NCBI GenBank assembly: GCA_016202725.1
Contig: JACQOD010000024.1
Span: 1 to 21,912 of the forward strand
From: Candidatus Aenigmatarchaeota archaeon
Lineage (GTDB): Archaea > Aenigmatarchaeota > Aenigmatarchaeia > QMZP01
Direction of reading: 5' to 3'
Length of the DNA stretch: 21,912 bases
How positions within the stretch are numbered: position 1 is the stretch's first letter; each line of letters opens with the position of its first letter. The notes beneath the pieces were generated by a model. That model made no database searches. It worked only from the letters and a program-made list of their open reading frames with translations, and was not told where the DNA came from. Shown piece after piece: positions 1 through 6,066 of this stretch. The position numbers and the translations under genes are program-made.

Positions 1-2
1 AG

Positions 3-437
3 GGGGCCGTCATCGCGGTCGGCAGCAGCCAAGCCGCGCGCGAGCGGGCCAACCCCTTCTCCTTCGCCGAGCGCAAGGAGATGCTGGAGCGCGCTTTGCG
101 GGCCGCGGGCGCGCTGGACCGCTGTCGGATCGCGGGCGTGCCGGACGTGCACAATGACGTGCGGTGGGCTGCCTCCGTGCAGGGCCTGGGCTTCCAGGTG
201 GCGGTCACCGGCAACCCCTGGGTCAAGCGGTGCCTGCGCGCCTACCCCCAGCAGGAGCCCGCCCTCTTCCAGCCGGAGCGCTACAATGCGACCCGCATCC
301 GGAACCTCATCCGGGCCGGCAGGCCCTGGCAGGATCTCGTGCCGCCCACGGTGGTCGACCAGGTAACCAGCCTCCTGGCGTCCGGCGCGGTCGCCATCAC
401 CGGCGAGCCGGAACCCCTGTCCACGGCAGCGGACTGA
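3..437 (+). CDS. nadM: Nicotinamide-nucleotide adenylyltransferase, archaeal type (5' truncated)
   Basis: Joins NMN (or nicotinate mononucleotide) with ATP to make NAD+ (or its acid form) in the cytoplasm. The reading frame is open to the left edge, so the N-terminus with the first nucleotide-binding GxxH loop is outside the window. What remains shows family landmarks: GSSQ followed by NPFSFAERKEML near the start, TGNPWV in the middle, and YNATRIRN near the end, at the place of the ISGT/R-type loop of nucleotidylyl transferases. About 145 residues are present, against about 170-180 in the full family. It converges with nadE on the other strand, 50 nt apart, and both act in NAD synthesis. The short gap holds a small GGGG/CCCC inverted repeat that may help end one or both transcripts. 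Identification is firm; whether NMN or NaMN is preferred cannot be read. Confidence 0.9.
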   Translation, partial: GAVIAVGSSQAARERANPFSFAERKEMLERALRAAGALDRCRIAGVPDVHNDVRWAASVQGLGFQVAVTGNPWVKRCLRAYPQQEPALFQPERYNATRIRNLIRAGRPWQDLVPPTVVDQVTSLLASGAVAITGEPEPLSTAAD

Positions 438-487
438 CCGCCAGGTTGGATCTCGCCTGCGCACCGCGCCCTGGGGGAGTATCCCCT

Positions 488-1342
488 TCACTCCTCCCCC
501 GGCCGCGGCCCCACGGGGGGGAGGGCACGCTTGTGCCTGCTGGCCTCCAGCAGGGAGAGGACCTTGGCGACCGTGGCAGGGTCCATGCCTGTCTGGGCAG
601 CCGCGGCTGCGGGGGGCAGCCCCTGGTCCAGCAGGGCGGCCAGGATGCTGTCCAGGGCTGCGTAAGGCAGCCCCAGGTCCCCCTCGTCAGTTTGGCCGGG
701 CCACAATCCTGCCGAAGGGGGCTTGCTGATCACCTGCGCGGGGATGCTCAGTTCCTTGGCCAGCGCGAGGATCTCCCGCTTGTACAGGCCGCCGAGGGGC
801 AGGAAATCCACGCCTCCATCCCCGTGCTTCGTGAAGTAGCCCGTGAGGAGCTCGCTCCGGTTGCCCGTGCCGGCCACGAGGCGGCCAAGCAGGTTCGCGT
901 GGTAGTACAGGACCGCCATCCGCAGGCGAGGAGCCAGGTTCGCCTGAGCGATCAGGGTGGATCGGGCCAGTTCTCCCCGCGGGGGGGAGGGGTCCGCAGC
1001 ACGCTGCGTTGCCCCTTTCTGATCGGGAAGGCAATCCGAATCCGCTGATGCTGCCGGCCCGAGCGCCTGCTCCAGGGCCCGCAGGACCCCCTCGATGGGG
1101 ATGATTCGGCAGGGAATGCCCAGCTTCCCGGCGACCTGCTGCGCGTCCGTGGTGTCTTGCGCGGGGGTCGAGGATGCGGGAAGGATGAGGCCAAGCACCT
1201 TTGTCCTCCCCAGCGCCTCCGCGCAGAGCGACGCCACCACCGAGGAATCGACCCCGCCGCTCATGCCCACGACTACTCCCCCAGGGGCGGCGGCCCGGAT
1301 GAACGCTACAATCCGGTCCCGGATGCTCGTCTGCGGCGGCAT
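488..1342 (-). CDS. nadE: NH3-dependent NAD+ synthetase
   Basis: Amidates deamido-NAD to NAD+ using ATP and ammonia. The 284-residue protein has the PP-loop SGGVDSS at residues 28-34, then GTGNRSELLTGYFTKHGD, the PLGGLYK segment, and KPPSAGLWPGQTDEGDLGLPY, all standard for NadE. There is no glutaminase domain, so it must use free ammonia. An extra, probably disordered, Pro/Ser/Arg-rich stretch lies at about residues 98-127, before the conserved NLAPRLRM helix; it lengthens a loop that is usually short. The start ATG sits about 24 nt downstream of an ATTAAT box on the minus strand with no Shine-Dalgarno, which fits a leaderless transcript. Its convergent neighbour nadM supplies the preceding step of the pathway. 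Confidence 0.93.
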   Translation of the reverse strand: MPPQTSIRDRIVAFIRAAAPGGVVVGMSGGVDSSVVASLCAEALGRTKVLGLILPASSTPAQDTTDAQQVAGKLGIPCRIIPIEGVLRALEQALGPAASADSDCLPDQKGATQRAADPSPPRGELARSTLIAQANLAPRLRMAVLYYHANLLGRLVAGTGNRSELLTGYFTKHGDGGVDFLPLGGLYKREILALAKELSIPAQVISKPPSAGLWPGQTDEGDLGLPYAALDSILAALLDQGLPPAAAAAQTGMDPATVAKVLSLLEASRHKRALPPVGPRPGEE

Positions 1343-1362
1343 GCGCTTCGCTTGGCAGGCGG

Positions 1363-1368
1363 ATTAAT
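1363..1368 (-). promoter_or_regulatory. Putative TATA box of nadE
   Basis: Minus-strand ATTAAT in otherwise GC-rich DNA, centred about 24 nt upstream of the nadE ATG. This is the spacing expected for an archaeal TATA box driving a leaderless mRNA. The remaining non-coding DNA up to about 1540 shows only weak inverted repeats and no open frame worth calling. Confidence 0.5.
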
Positions 1369-1589
1369 GAACCTGCCCCCAGGGCGTGGAGCAATGATCC
1401 CGTTCTCCGCCCCACGGATACTGGAGTTCCGGAGCATCGTGAAGGAACGGGATATTGGAACACCGCGGCAAACGATCCCGGGCGGGTGTCGTGGTTTCTC
1501 CGCTTTCTGCACAAAGCCGGGCGGATAGGCCCCGGGGGAAAGGTCGCAATGTTCACTTTTCACCAGAAAGAGATTTTTTACACAGGTGG

Positions 1590-1599
1590 AATAATTTAA
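1590..1599 (+). promoter_or_regulatory. Putative TATA box of the AT-rich two-gene module
   Basis: AATAATTTAA lies about 26 nt before the ATG at 1621, and no Shine-Dalgarno precedes that ATG. This matches the leaderless pattern of other plus-strand genes in the window. Confidence 0.55.
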
Positions 1600-1620
1600 G
1601 CCTTTTCGCCAAGTAGCGAG

Positions 1621-2151
1621 ATGGCAAAAGACTATAGAACAGAGGCTGAAAAAACGGTTGATGCTCTTATTCGTAGCAAAGAAAAACGGCTTCTTGTCTG
1701 TGCAAGATCGCAACGCATATTCCTATGTGGAGATTATGACACGGAGACATTAAGCATTTTGCAAGAAGCTAGGGAGTCACTATTTCTGGAAAGATATAAT
1801 CCCTTCCTTCTCGATGGGACACCTGCAACTCAGATCGATCATCTTAACAAAGAACTGGTGGCGCTTAGAAAAGCCGATATTGTGATACTGGTTGATGGCG
1901 AAAGGCCAGGCACATGGACTGAAAGCATTTTAGCCATGTTACAAGACCAATTTGGAAAGAAAGTCCTCTTCTTTTATGATAGAAACAAGAAAACAATAGA
2001 AACTGTGGGGAACTGCCAAGATTATCACGTCTATTTCCTAAGCAAGTATGGCTATTCGGATAGGCGGGATTTAATAAAGCAGATTATCACATTTGCAAAA
2101 CAAGCCGCCCATCACGAAGCTTGCCGGTTATTGAGGGAGGAAAGTGAGTGA
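1621..2151 (+). CDS. Rossmann-like protein, possible TIR/nucleoside deoxyribosyltransferase-like fold (AT-rich island)
   Basis: I do not recognise a named family for this 176-residue protein. The pattern is alternating strands and helices: RIFLCGDYD at about 32-40, then a helix, a central ADIVILVDGERPGTWTESI at about 84-102, then KKVLFFYDR and a C-terminal helix. The hydrophobic strand ending in D, followed by G-x-x-x-S/T-E-S and a GKK-V strand, recalls TIR-like, SLOG-like and nucleoside 2-deoxyribosyltransferase folds. Those often act on NAD or nucleotides, but this is fold-level inference only. There is no signal peptide or membrane segment. Base composition and codons are AT-rich, unlike every neighbour, which points to recent acquisition. 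The next gene overlaps it by 8 nt, so the two are probably made together. The ATG at 1621 is chosen because of the TATA box 26 nt upstream. Confidence 0.7.
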   Translation: MAKDYRTEAEKTVDALIRSKEKRLLVCARSQRIFLCGDYDTETLSILQEARESLFLERYNPFLLDGTPATQIDHLNKELVALRKADIVILVDGERPGTWTESILAMLQDQFGKKVLFFYDRNKKTIETVGNCQDYHVYFLSKYGYSDRRDLIKQIITFAKQAAHHEACRLLREESE

Positions 2152-2458
2152 TATGAATGAATATAAGCCTTCAAAACACACCATGACTATGGATAAAAAT
2201 ACCGCTGTTCACCCTGTTGCTATTCTCCGGAAAATAGAGGCCGTCCAAGTTTTATACTATCTTGAGGATCACAACCCGCATGTTACCCTTGATAGAATGA
2301 CGGCAGATTTGCATTTAGATGGTAGTTTGCTTGCTGACATAATCACGAAACTACTTGCATATGAATTCATTGAATTCTCCAAGGAGAGACAAGAGTATAG
2401 TCTCACTGTATACGGAAGGAACATGGTGAAGACGCTTCACGAAATATCAATAAACTAA
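2144..2458 (+). CDS. Winged-helix DNA-binding-like protein
   Basis: Small 104-residue protein. Residues about 27-100 look like a winged helix-turn-helix: VTLDRMTADLHL (helix 2), DGSLLADIITKLLAYEFI (recognition helix region), then the strand-turn-strand EFSKERQEYSLTVYG and a closing helix. Such proteins are usually transcriptional regulators. The gene overlaps the preceding one by 8 nt and shares its AT-rich composition, so it is probably the regulator or partner of that protein. The start is uncertain. GTG at 2144 lies only about 3 nt after a GAGGGAGG Shine-Dalgarno-like run, while ATG at 2153 lies about 12 nt after it and would shorten the protein by three residues. No target site is evident. 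Confidence 0.72.
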   Translation: MSDMNEYKPSKHTMTMDKNTAVHPVAILRKIEAVQVLYYLEDHNPHVTLDRMTADLHLDGSLLADIITKLLAYEFIEFSKERQEYSLTVYGRNMVKTLHEISIN

Positions 2459-2642
2459 CGTCAGTGGCGTACATAATCGACGCTTCCTGGAGCAATGCCT
2501 TTCCTCCCGTGAAGCGCATTCCGCTGGCCCTGCAAGGCACGTCGCCGCAAGGGGTTGTGCCGATTGTTTTGGCCTGGCACGGTAGTTTCGCCCTTCTCCC
2601 CGCAGCAATTGATGATGCTCTTCATCACCCCCCCAGCGTCCT

Positions 2643-2673
2643 GATTCCCGCGCGCCCGGGGGAGGCGGGAATC
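2643..2673. other. Hairpin, 9-bp perfect GC-rich stem
   Basis: GATTCCCGC at 2643-2651 is perfectly complementary to GCGGGAATC at 2665-2673, with a 13-nt loop. It is not followed by a T-tract on either strand, so it is not a typical intrinsic terminator. Confidence 0.55.
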
Positions 2674-2683
2674 CCCTGGCCAG

Positions 2684-2715
2684 GATCGGCCTATGGCGGC
2701 TTCCTGCCACCGATC
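2684..2715. other. Stacked hairpin with one internal bulge
   Basis: GATCGG (2684-2689) pairs with CCGATC (2710-2715). Directly inside, TGGC (2694-2697) pairs with GCCA (2706-2709), leaving a 4-nt one-sided bulge and an 8-nt loop. It lies 10 nt after the preceding hairpin. Confidence 0.5.
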
Positions 2716-2804
2716 ACCACCGAGGGGAAGAACGGACCCCTTGGGGCGTTGTGAAGAAAGTCGGGATGTTGTGGAAAGCATAAAAAGCCTGTCCCCCGGA
2801 AAGC

Positions 2805-2812
2805 ATTTAAAT
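2805..2812 (+). promoter_or_regulatory. Putative TATA box of the cupredoxin gene
   Basis: ATTTAAAT is centred about 25 nt before the ATG at 2833, with no Shine-Dalgarno, which fits leaderless transcription. A second AT-rich box, CATAAAAAG at 2779-2787, could be an alternative upstream promoter. Confidence 0.55.
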
Positions 2813-2832
2813 CCCCAGTCCCATTCAGGCCC

Positions 2833-3282
2833 ATGAACCTTCTCGTCCCGCTCATCCTGGTGGCGGGGATCGCGCTCGTCAGCGGCTGCACGCAGGATGG
2901 CGCGCAGAATGGCGCGCAGGTGCTGGCTCCCCCCGAGCCGCCGGCGGGCGGGGAGGGGCCCGCCCCCGCCACATGGACCGTGGCCGCCACTGCCGAAGGC
3001 TTCTCGCCCCAGGAATTCACCATCCGGCAGGGCGACACGGTCAGCTGGGAAAACCAGGACAACCAGCCGCGCTGGCCCGCCTCTGCCATGCACCCGACCC
3101 ACACCCTCTATCCTGGTTCGGGCATCGAGAAGTGCGGCACCCCTGAAGAGGACGGCATCTTCGACGCCTGCAGCGGCATCCCCCCCGGGGGGGAATGGGA
3201 GTTCACCTTCACCGAGGCGGGGTCCTGGGCCTACCACGACCACCTGGTCACGGGCAAGTTCGGCCGCATCGTGGTGGAGTGA
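2833..3282 (+). CDS. Cupredoxin-domain (blue copper) lipoprotein
   Basis: A 149-residue exported electron carrier. Residues 1-19 are a lipoprotein signal ending in LVSGC, so Cys19 is the likely lipid anchor. A Pro/Gly/Ala-rich linker reaches about residue 46, followed by a plastocyanin-like domain: FSPQEFTIRQGDTVSWEN, the HPTH segment (His87 and His90), Cys113 in FDACSG, and the AYHDH segment (His135 and His137). One His from each cluster plus Cys113 would form a type 1 copper site. An additional Cys101 lies before the ligand Cys and could pair with another thiol. No Met ligand is obvious. It lies alone between the AT-rich island and a convergent operon, but suits an organism with the extracytoplasmic thiol redox genes seen at 17467-20683. 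Its redox partner is unknown. Confidence 0.88.
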   Translation: MNLLVPLILVAGIALVSGCTQDGAQNGAQVLAPPEPPAGGEGPAPATWTVAATAEGFSPQEFTIRQGDTVSWENQDNQPRWPASAMHPTHTLYPGSGIEKCGTPEEDGIFDACSGIPPGGEWEFTFTEAGSWAYHDHLVTGKFGRIVVE

Positions 3283-3352
3283 TCTGAGCCGCCAGCGGGA
3301 GGCTTGAGCACGGGCGGCTTGAACGCTTGGGTTTTTCCTTTCCACACTAAGT

Positions 3353-3439
3353 CGTGACCGCAAAATAAACTGCCTATTTCCCCGAGCTGGCGGCGAAATC
3401 CCATTGCGGATAAGCGAACGCCTGCGGATGCGCAATGAC
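3353..3439 (+). repeat. Conserved intergenic element, copy A (inverted relative to copy B near 20736)
   Basis: About 87 nt match the reverse complement of 20736-20823 at roughly three quarters of positions by hand alignment, including an exact 15-nt run (3425-3439). Shared blocks include a CAAAATA/ACTGCCT segment near the left end. Within copy A, CATTGCG near 3402-3408 can pair with CGCAATG at 3431-3437. It may be a small RNA gene or a short dispersed repeat. Confidence 0.6.
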
Positions 3440-3481
3440 ATCATCTCCTCGTCCGAGGTCTTGAAGACGGTTCACGTTATG

Positions 3482-3503
3482 CTGCGGTTCGCCCTAACCG
3501 CAG
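3482..3503. other. Perfect 8-bp hairpin
   Basis: CTGCGGTT (3482-3489) and AACCGCAG (3496-3503) form a perfect stem with a 6-nt loop. It lies 43 nt after element A and could close a small RNA transcribed from there. No T-tract follows. Confidence 0.5.
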
Positions 3504-3545
3504 GAGCGACAAAATCTCGTGGCATATACCTTTTAGTTGACACAT

Positions 3546-3574
3546 AAAAAGCAGCGCGCCTTGGGAGCGGCTGC
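3546..3574 (-). terminator. Hairpin plus T-tract terminator of the 14-gene cluster
   Basis: On the minus strand, GCAGC followed by CGC pairs with GCG and GCTGC, with one bulged base and a 7-nt loop. TTTTT follows immediately. It starts 34 nt after the last stop codon of the cluster. This is the clearest terminator in the window. Confidence 0.7.
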
Positions 3575-3607
3575 CTTTCTCTCTGGAAACTCTGAACGAC
3601 GGGGTAG

Positions 3608-3982
3608 TCAGGAATCCGCCTTCCTGCTGATCCTCTTGTACGCGAGGACGAGGACCACGACGGAGGCGGCCGCCAGCAAAAGAGTGGCGAGGGGGTAAAA
3701 GATGCGGATGAGGAGGAGGAAGACCAGAAGCCCCGCCCCCAGCAGGGAGACCTCCTTGCGGAGGATGCGCAGGTAGCGCTCTCCTAGCTTTTCCTCTGGT
3801 TGCGGGGACTGCCGGTAGATGTACAGCGCCAGGAGTGGGGGACCGGCGAGCAGGAGGAGGGTGAGGAAGAGAAGGCCGATCCACGGCCTGATCTCCGCCA
3901 TGACCAGGGTCAGCGGGACGTAGAACAGCGGTTCCTTCACGAGTGCCCGCATGCCCAGCCAGAGTAAGCGGAAGGTGCCCAT
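3608..3982 (-). CDS. Small integral membrane protein, last gene of the cluster
   Basis: A 124-residue protein of unknown function. It begins with a short amphipathic stretch, then hydrophobic segments at about 18-28 and 35-54, and two closely spaced ones at about 80-92 and 93-114. A charged loop (about 57-75, QSPQPEEKLGERYLR) separates the halves, and the C-terminus is basic (YKRISRKADS), which would keep it in the cytoplasm. I see no catalytic motif and recognise no family. It follows the 57-residue membrane protein by 18 nt and precedes the terminator, so it is almost certainly co-transcribed with the ABC/AAA/vWA cluster. It may anchor or help assemble that complex. Confidence 0.7.
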   Translation of the reverse strand: MGTFRLLWLGMRALVKEPLFYVPLTLVMAEIRPWIGLLFLTLLLLAGPPLLALYIYRQSPQPEEKLGERYLRILRKEVSLLGAGLLVFLLLIRIFYPLATLLLAAASVVVLVLAYKRISRKADS

Positions 3983-4000
3983 TGTTTGGGGTGGCTGGTT

Positions 4001-4174
4001 CTAAGCTGTGAGCTTCCTGAACACCCAGCGGAGGATGAGGAGGACCAGGACGATGAAGGCCGCCATGAGGGCGACCTTCACGAGGAAGAAGACCCCGTGG
4101 AGGAGCGCCCACAGGAGGGGAAGGGCTGCGATTGCGAGGACAACGAGGAACGCCATCCAGAGTAAGGTGGGCAT
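4001..4174 (-). CDS. 57-residue membrane protein
   Basis: A short frame of 57 residues that is nearly all hydrophobic. It begins MPTLLWMAFLVV and ends RWVFRKLTA, and makes one long or two closely packed transmembrane helices (about 4-30 and 33-51) with a basic cytoplasmic tail. An in-frame TGA lies two codons before the ATG, so this start is fixed. It sits between the AAA ATPase (119 nt upstream) and the 124-residue membrane protein (18 nt downstream). Small size and poor conservation make it easy to miss. The continuous hydrophobicity and the position in the cluster argue that it is real. Function unknown. Confidence 0.65.
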   Translation of the reverse strand: MPTLLWMAFLVVLAIAALPLLWALLHGVFFLVKVALMAAFIVLVLLILRWVFRKLTA

Positions 4175-4293
4175 CGCTCAGTGGTTGTTGTGGGTGTGGA
4201 GGCCTGCCTGCTCCAGCCGGCAAGCGGCGGCCATCGGAGGGCCCTGAAGCGGATGGGCCGCTCAGGCTGGACGGGCGGGAGGATCCTCTTCAG

Positions 4294-6066
4294 TCAGAAG
4301 CCGCGGATGCCCTCGGCTTCAAGCTTCCGGATCTCTGCGTGAGCATTGGAACGCAGGTCCCACTGCTCTGGGGTCAGGACCGACCTGCTCGTGCAGAACA
4401 GGAGCGCCTGCAGGGTCTGGTACCGTCGGACTCGCTCGAGCGGCGGGGGAACCACATCCTGGACGATGTTCTTCAGCTGTTCCCAGGTCAGCCTTTTCCC
4501 CTTCCGGTTCTCGCGCGCGGCGGCAAGGCGCCGCCGGTACTGGTCGAAGAGGGCAGCGTACCCTCCGGTGGTCATCGTAGCAAGTTCGGCGAGCTGTGCA
4601 GGGCTGGGCTTCCGGATGCCGGCAGCAGCCAGCACCCAGCGGAGGAAGTCTGTCTTGTCCTCGCCCTCGGGGTCAAGGACAGGCAGGATGTAGTCACCCC
4701 CGCGCCCCGGGCGGAGCAGGTCGCGGGAGAGGAGGTGGACCCGCGCGGTCATCAGGATGGCGGTGATCCTCCCGCGGTTCGCGGGATCGGAGATCAGGGC
4801 ATGGAACCTGCCGGTCAGCCGGCGCTCGGTCTCATGGGTGTCCGGCCCCACCCCCCCGAACGCGGTGTCCGCCTCGTCCACGAAGATTACGACCTGGGAG
4901 AAGGAGGTGAGGAACCTCTCCAGCCGCTCCCAGATCACATCGGACTGGCCGAACCACATGCTCCGGAAGTTGCCGAGCACCACGACCGGCACACCAAGCT
5001 CTCCCGCCACGGCCTCGTAGATGTAGGTTTTTCCCGCCCCCAGCGCGCCGGAAACCGTGACCGCAGAGGGGGCATGCTTCCTGCTCCTGATTGCAGGGAT
5101 CAGGACATCGCTCAGGAACTTCTTCAGGAGGCGGTTGCCCTGGGCGTCCTTCAGGGTGTGGGTCGGGCGCTTGAAGGTCACCACGTCCTCGCCGAGCTGC
5201 CTTTTGGCCTGCTCCTCGATCGCGTCCGTGACCCTCTGGGCAGAAATCACCTCCTTCCGGCTGGCAGACTCGCGGAGGAGCTGCCCCAGGGTCTGGAGCA
5301 TGAAGCCGGCGGTTGCCTCTGAGAACGAATCCAGGTTGCCCTCGTATGAAGGCTTAGCAGGCAGGGTTCCCGAGAACCATTCGATGTAGTGCCTGCGTTC
5401 CTCTGTGGAGGGCAGGGGAATGCGCACCTCCAGGAGGGTGGGAAGGCGGGCGACCTGGGAGTTCAGGGAACTCCGGGACTCTGCCAGCAGGATGAGAAAG
5501 TCGTTCCCCGCGTGGAAGGCGGGGTCTCCCAGCCAGTCCCGCATGATCTTGATCCGCCGCTGGACTTTCTCGGGCAGCTGGGCAAAGGAGTCCCCCGCGG
5601 GAATGATCAGGTCCGCGTCCTCAATGATGATGACGAGGTTCTGGGAGAGAAACAGGCCTTCCCCATCCTTGCTCCTGGACAGGATGCACAGCTGGCGGAG
5701 GAGCTCGAGCGCGAGGGTAGGGCTATTGATGGCATCCAGAAGGAGGCTGGGAAAGGTCTTCTCCCCCCCGCTTTCCTGGTCCGGCCATGCCTTCGGCCAC
5801 CCGCCCCAGCGGTTCCACGCGGCCTCCACGAGCTTCTGCTGGTCAGGAGAGATGAAGCGGATCGGTCCGTTCAACTCCCAGATCACCAGCGTAGTCTTCT
5901 CCATTGCCCGGCACTTGCCTTCCAGGTAGGGAAGGAGGTGGGTGTATCGCTCCAGCTCGGGGGAGTAGAAGAGGTCCATGACGTTGCCCGTCGCCACCAT
6001 GACCCTGCTCATCCCCGAGTTGTAGATGCTAGCAATCCTCTGCGTGAAAGGGTAGGGCTCTGTCAT
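4294..6066 (-). CDS. AAA+ ATPase with one degenerate and one intact module
   Basis: A 590-residue cytoplasmic ATPase. Residues about 1-290 resemble a AAA module that lost its nucleotide site: there is no Walker A, but a Walker B-like NLVIIIEDAD is at 143-152. The second module is intact, with GALGAGKT at 340-347, VVIFVDEAD at 392-400, a sensor-like strand AILMTA near 437-442, and LLRPGR at 450-455, where arginines match the arginine fingers of classical AAA proteins. A C-terminal helical part follows. The gene overlaps the ABC ATPase gene by 4 nt (ATGA), so translation is coupled. Classical AAA proteins remodel or unfold partners. Here the coiled-coil (PspA-like) proteins or the vWA/membrane components of the cluster are the natural candidates. 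Target and function are inferred only. Confidence 0.85.
   Translation of the reverse strand: MTEPYPFTQRIASIYNSGMSRVMVATGNVMDLFYSPELERYTHLLPYLEGKCRAMEKTTLVIWELNGPIRFISPDQQKLVEAAWNRWGGWPKAWPDQESGGEKTFPSLLLDAINSPTLALELLRQLCILSRSKDGEGLFLSQNLVIIIEDADLIIPAGDSFAQLPEKVQRRIKIMRDWLGDPAFHAGNDFLILLAESRSSLNSQVARLPTLLEVRIPLPSTEERRHYIEWFSGTLPAKPSYEGNLDSFSEATAGFMLQTLGQLLRESASRKEVISAQRVTDAIEEQAKRQLGEDVVTFKRPTHTLKDAQGNRLLKKFLSDVLIPAIRSRKHAPSAVTVSGALGAGKTYIYEAVAGELGVPVVVLGNFRSMWFGQSDVIWERLERFLTSFSQVVIFVDEADTAFGGVGPDTHETERRLTGRFHALISDPANRGRITAILMTARVHLLSRDLLRPGRGGDYILPVLDPEGEDKTDFLRWVLAAAGIRKPSPAQLAELATMTTGGYAALFDQYRRRLAAARENRKGKRLTWEQLKNIVQDVVPPPLERVRRYQTLQALLFCTSRSVLTPEQWDLRSNAHAEIRKLEAEGIRGF

Larger units (their letters stand above)
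2459..2832. other. Intergenic stretch with strong hairpins and the cupredoxin promoter
   Basis: No convincing coding frame. It holds a 9-bp perfect stem (2643-2651 with 2665-2673) and a stacked 6+4 bp stem (2684-2715), listed separately. Two AT-rich boxes lie near its right end. The right-hand box is the likely cupredoxin promoter, so the hairpins would lie upstream of that transcript. They may be the 3' end of the preceding transcript or a separate RNA. Confidence 0.5.
3283..3607. other. Convergent intergenic region with conserved element, hairpin and terminator
   Basis: No gene. From left to right it holds the conserved element (3353-3439), a perfect 8-bp hairpin (3482-3503) and the terminator of the minus-strand cluster (3546-3574). 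The minus-strand frames that cross it have no family features. Confidence 0.6.

Noticed and set aside
3..1342. Bacterial origin of the contig
   Set aside because: NadM-type enzymes and OmpA domains occur in bacteria, but the repeated TATA-box spacing with leaderless starts is an archaeal trait. The possibility is not fully excluded.
2488..2585. Third copy of the conserved intergenic element
   Set aside because: Only short blocks (GAAGCGCAT, and GCC/GATTGTTTTGG-like) match and a sizeable insertion is needed; too weak to list as a copy.
3477..4223. Minus-strand frame of 248 codons spanning the small membrane proteins
   Set aside because: Runs through the terminator and out of frame with two hydrophobic proteins that have fixed starts; composition is Pro/Arg-rich shadow.
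4132..5322. Plus-strand open frame of about 396 codons
   Set aside because: Antisense to the AAA ATPase, which has clear Walker motifs; the frame reads as a Pro/Gly/Arg-rich shadow.
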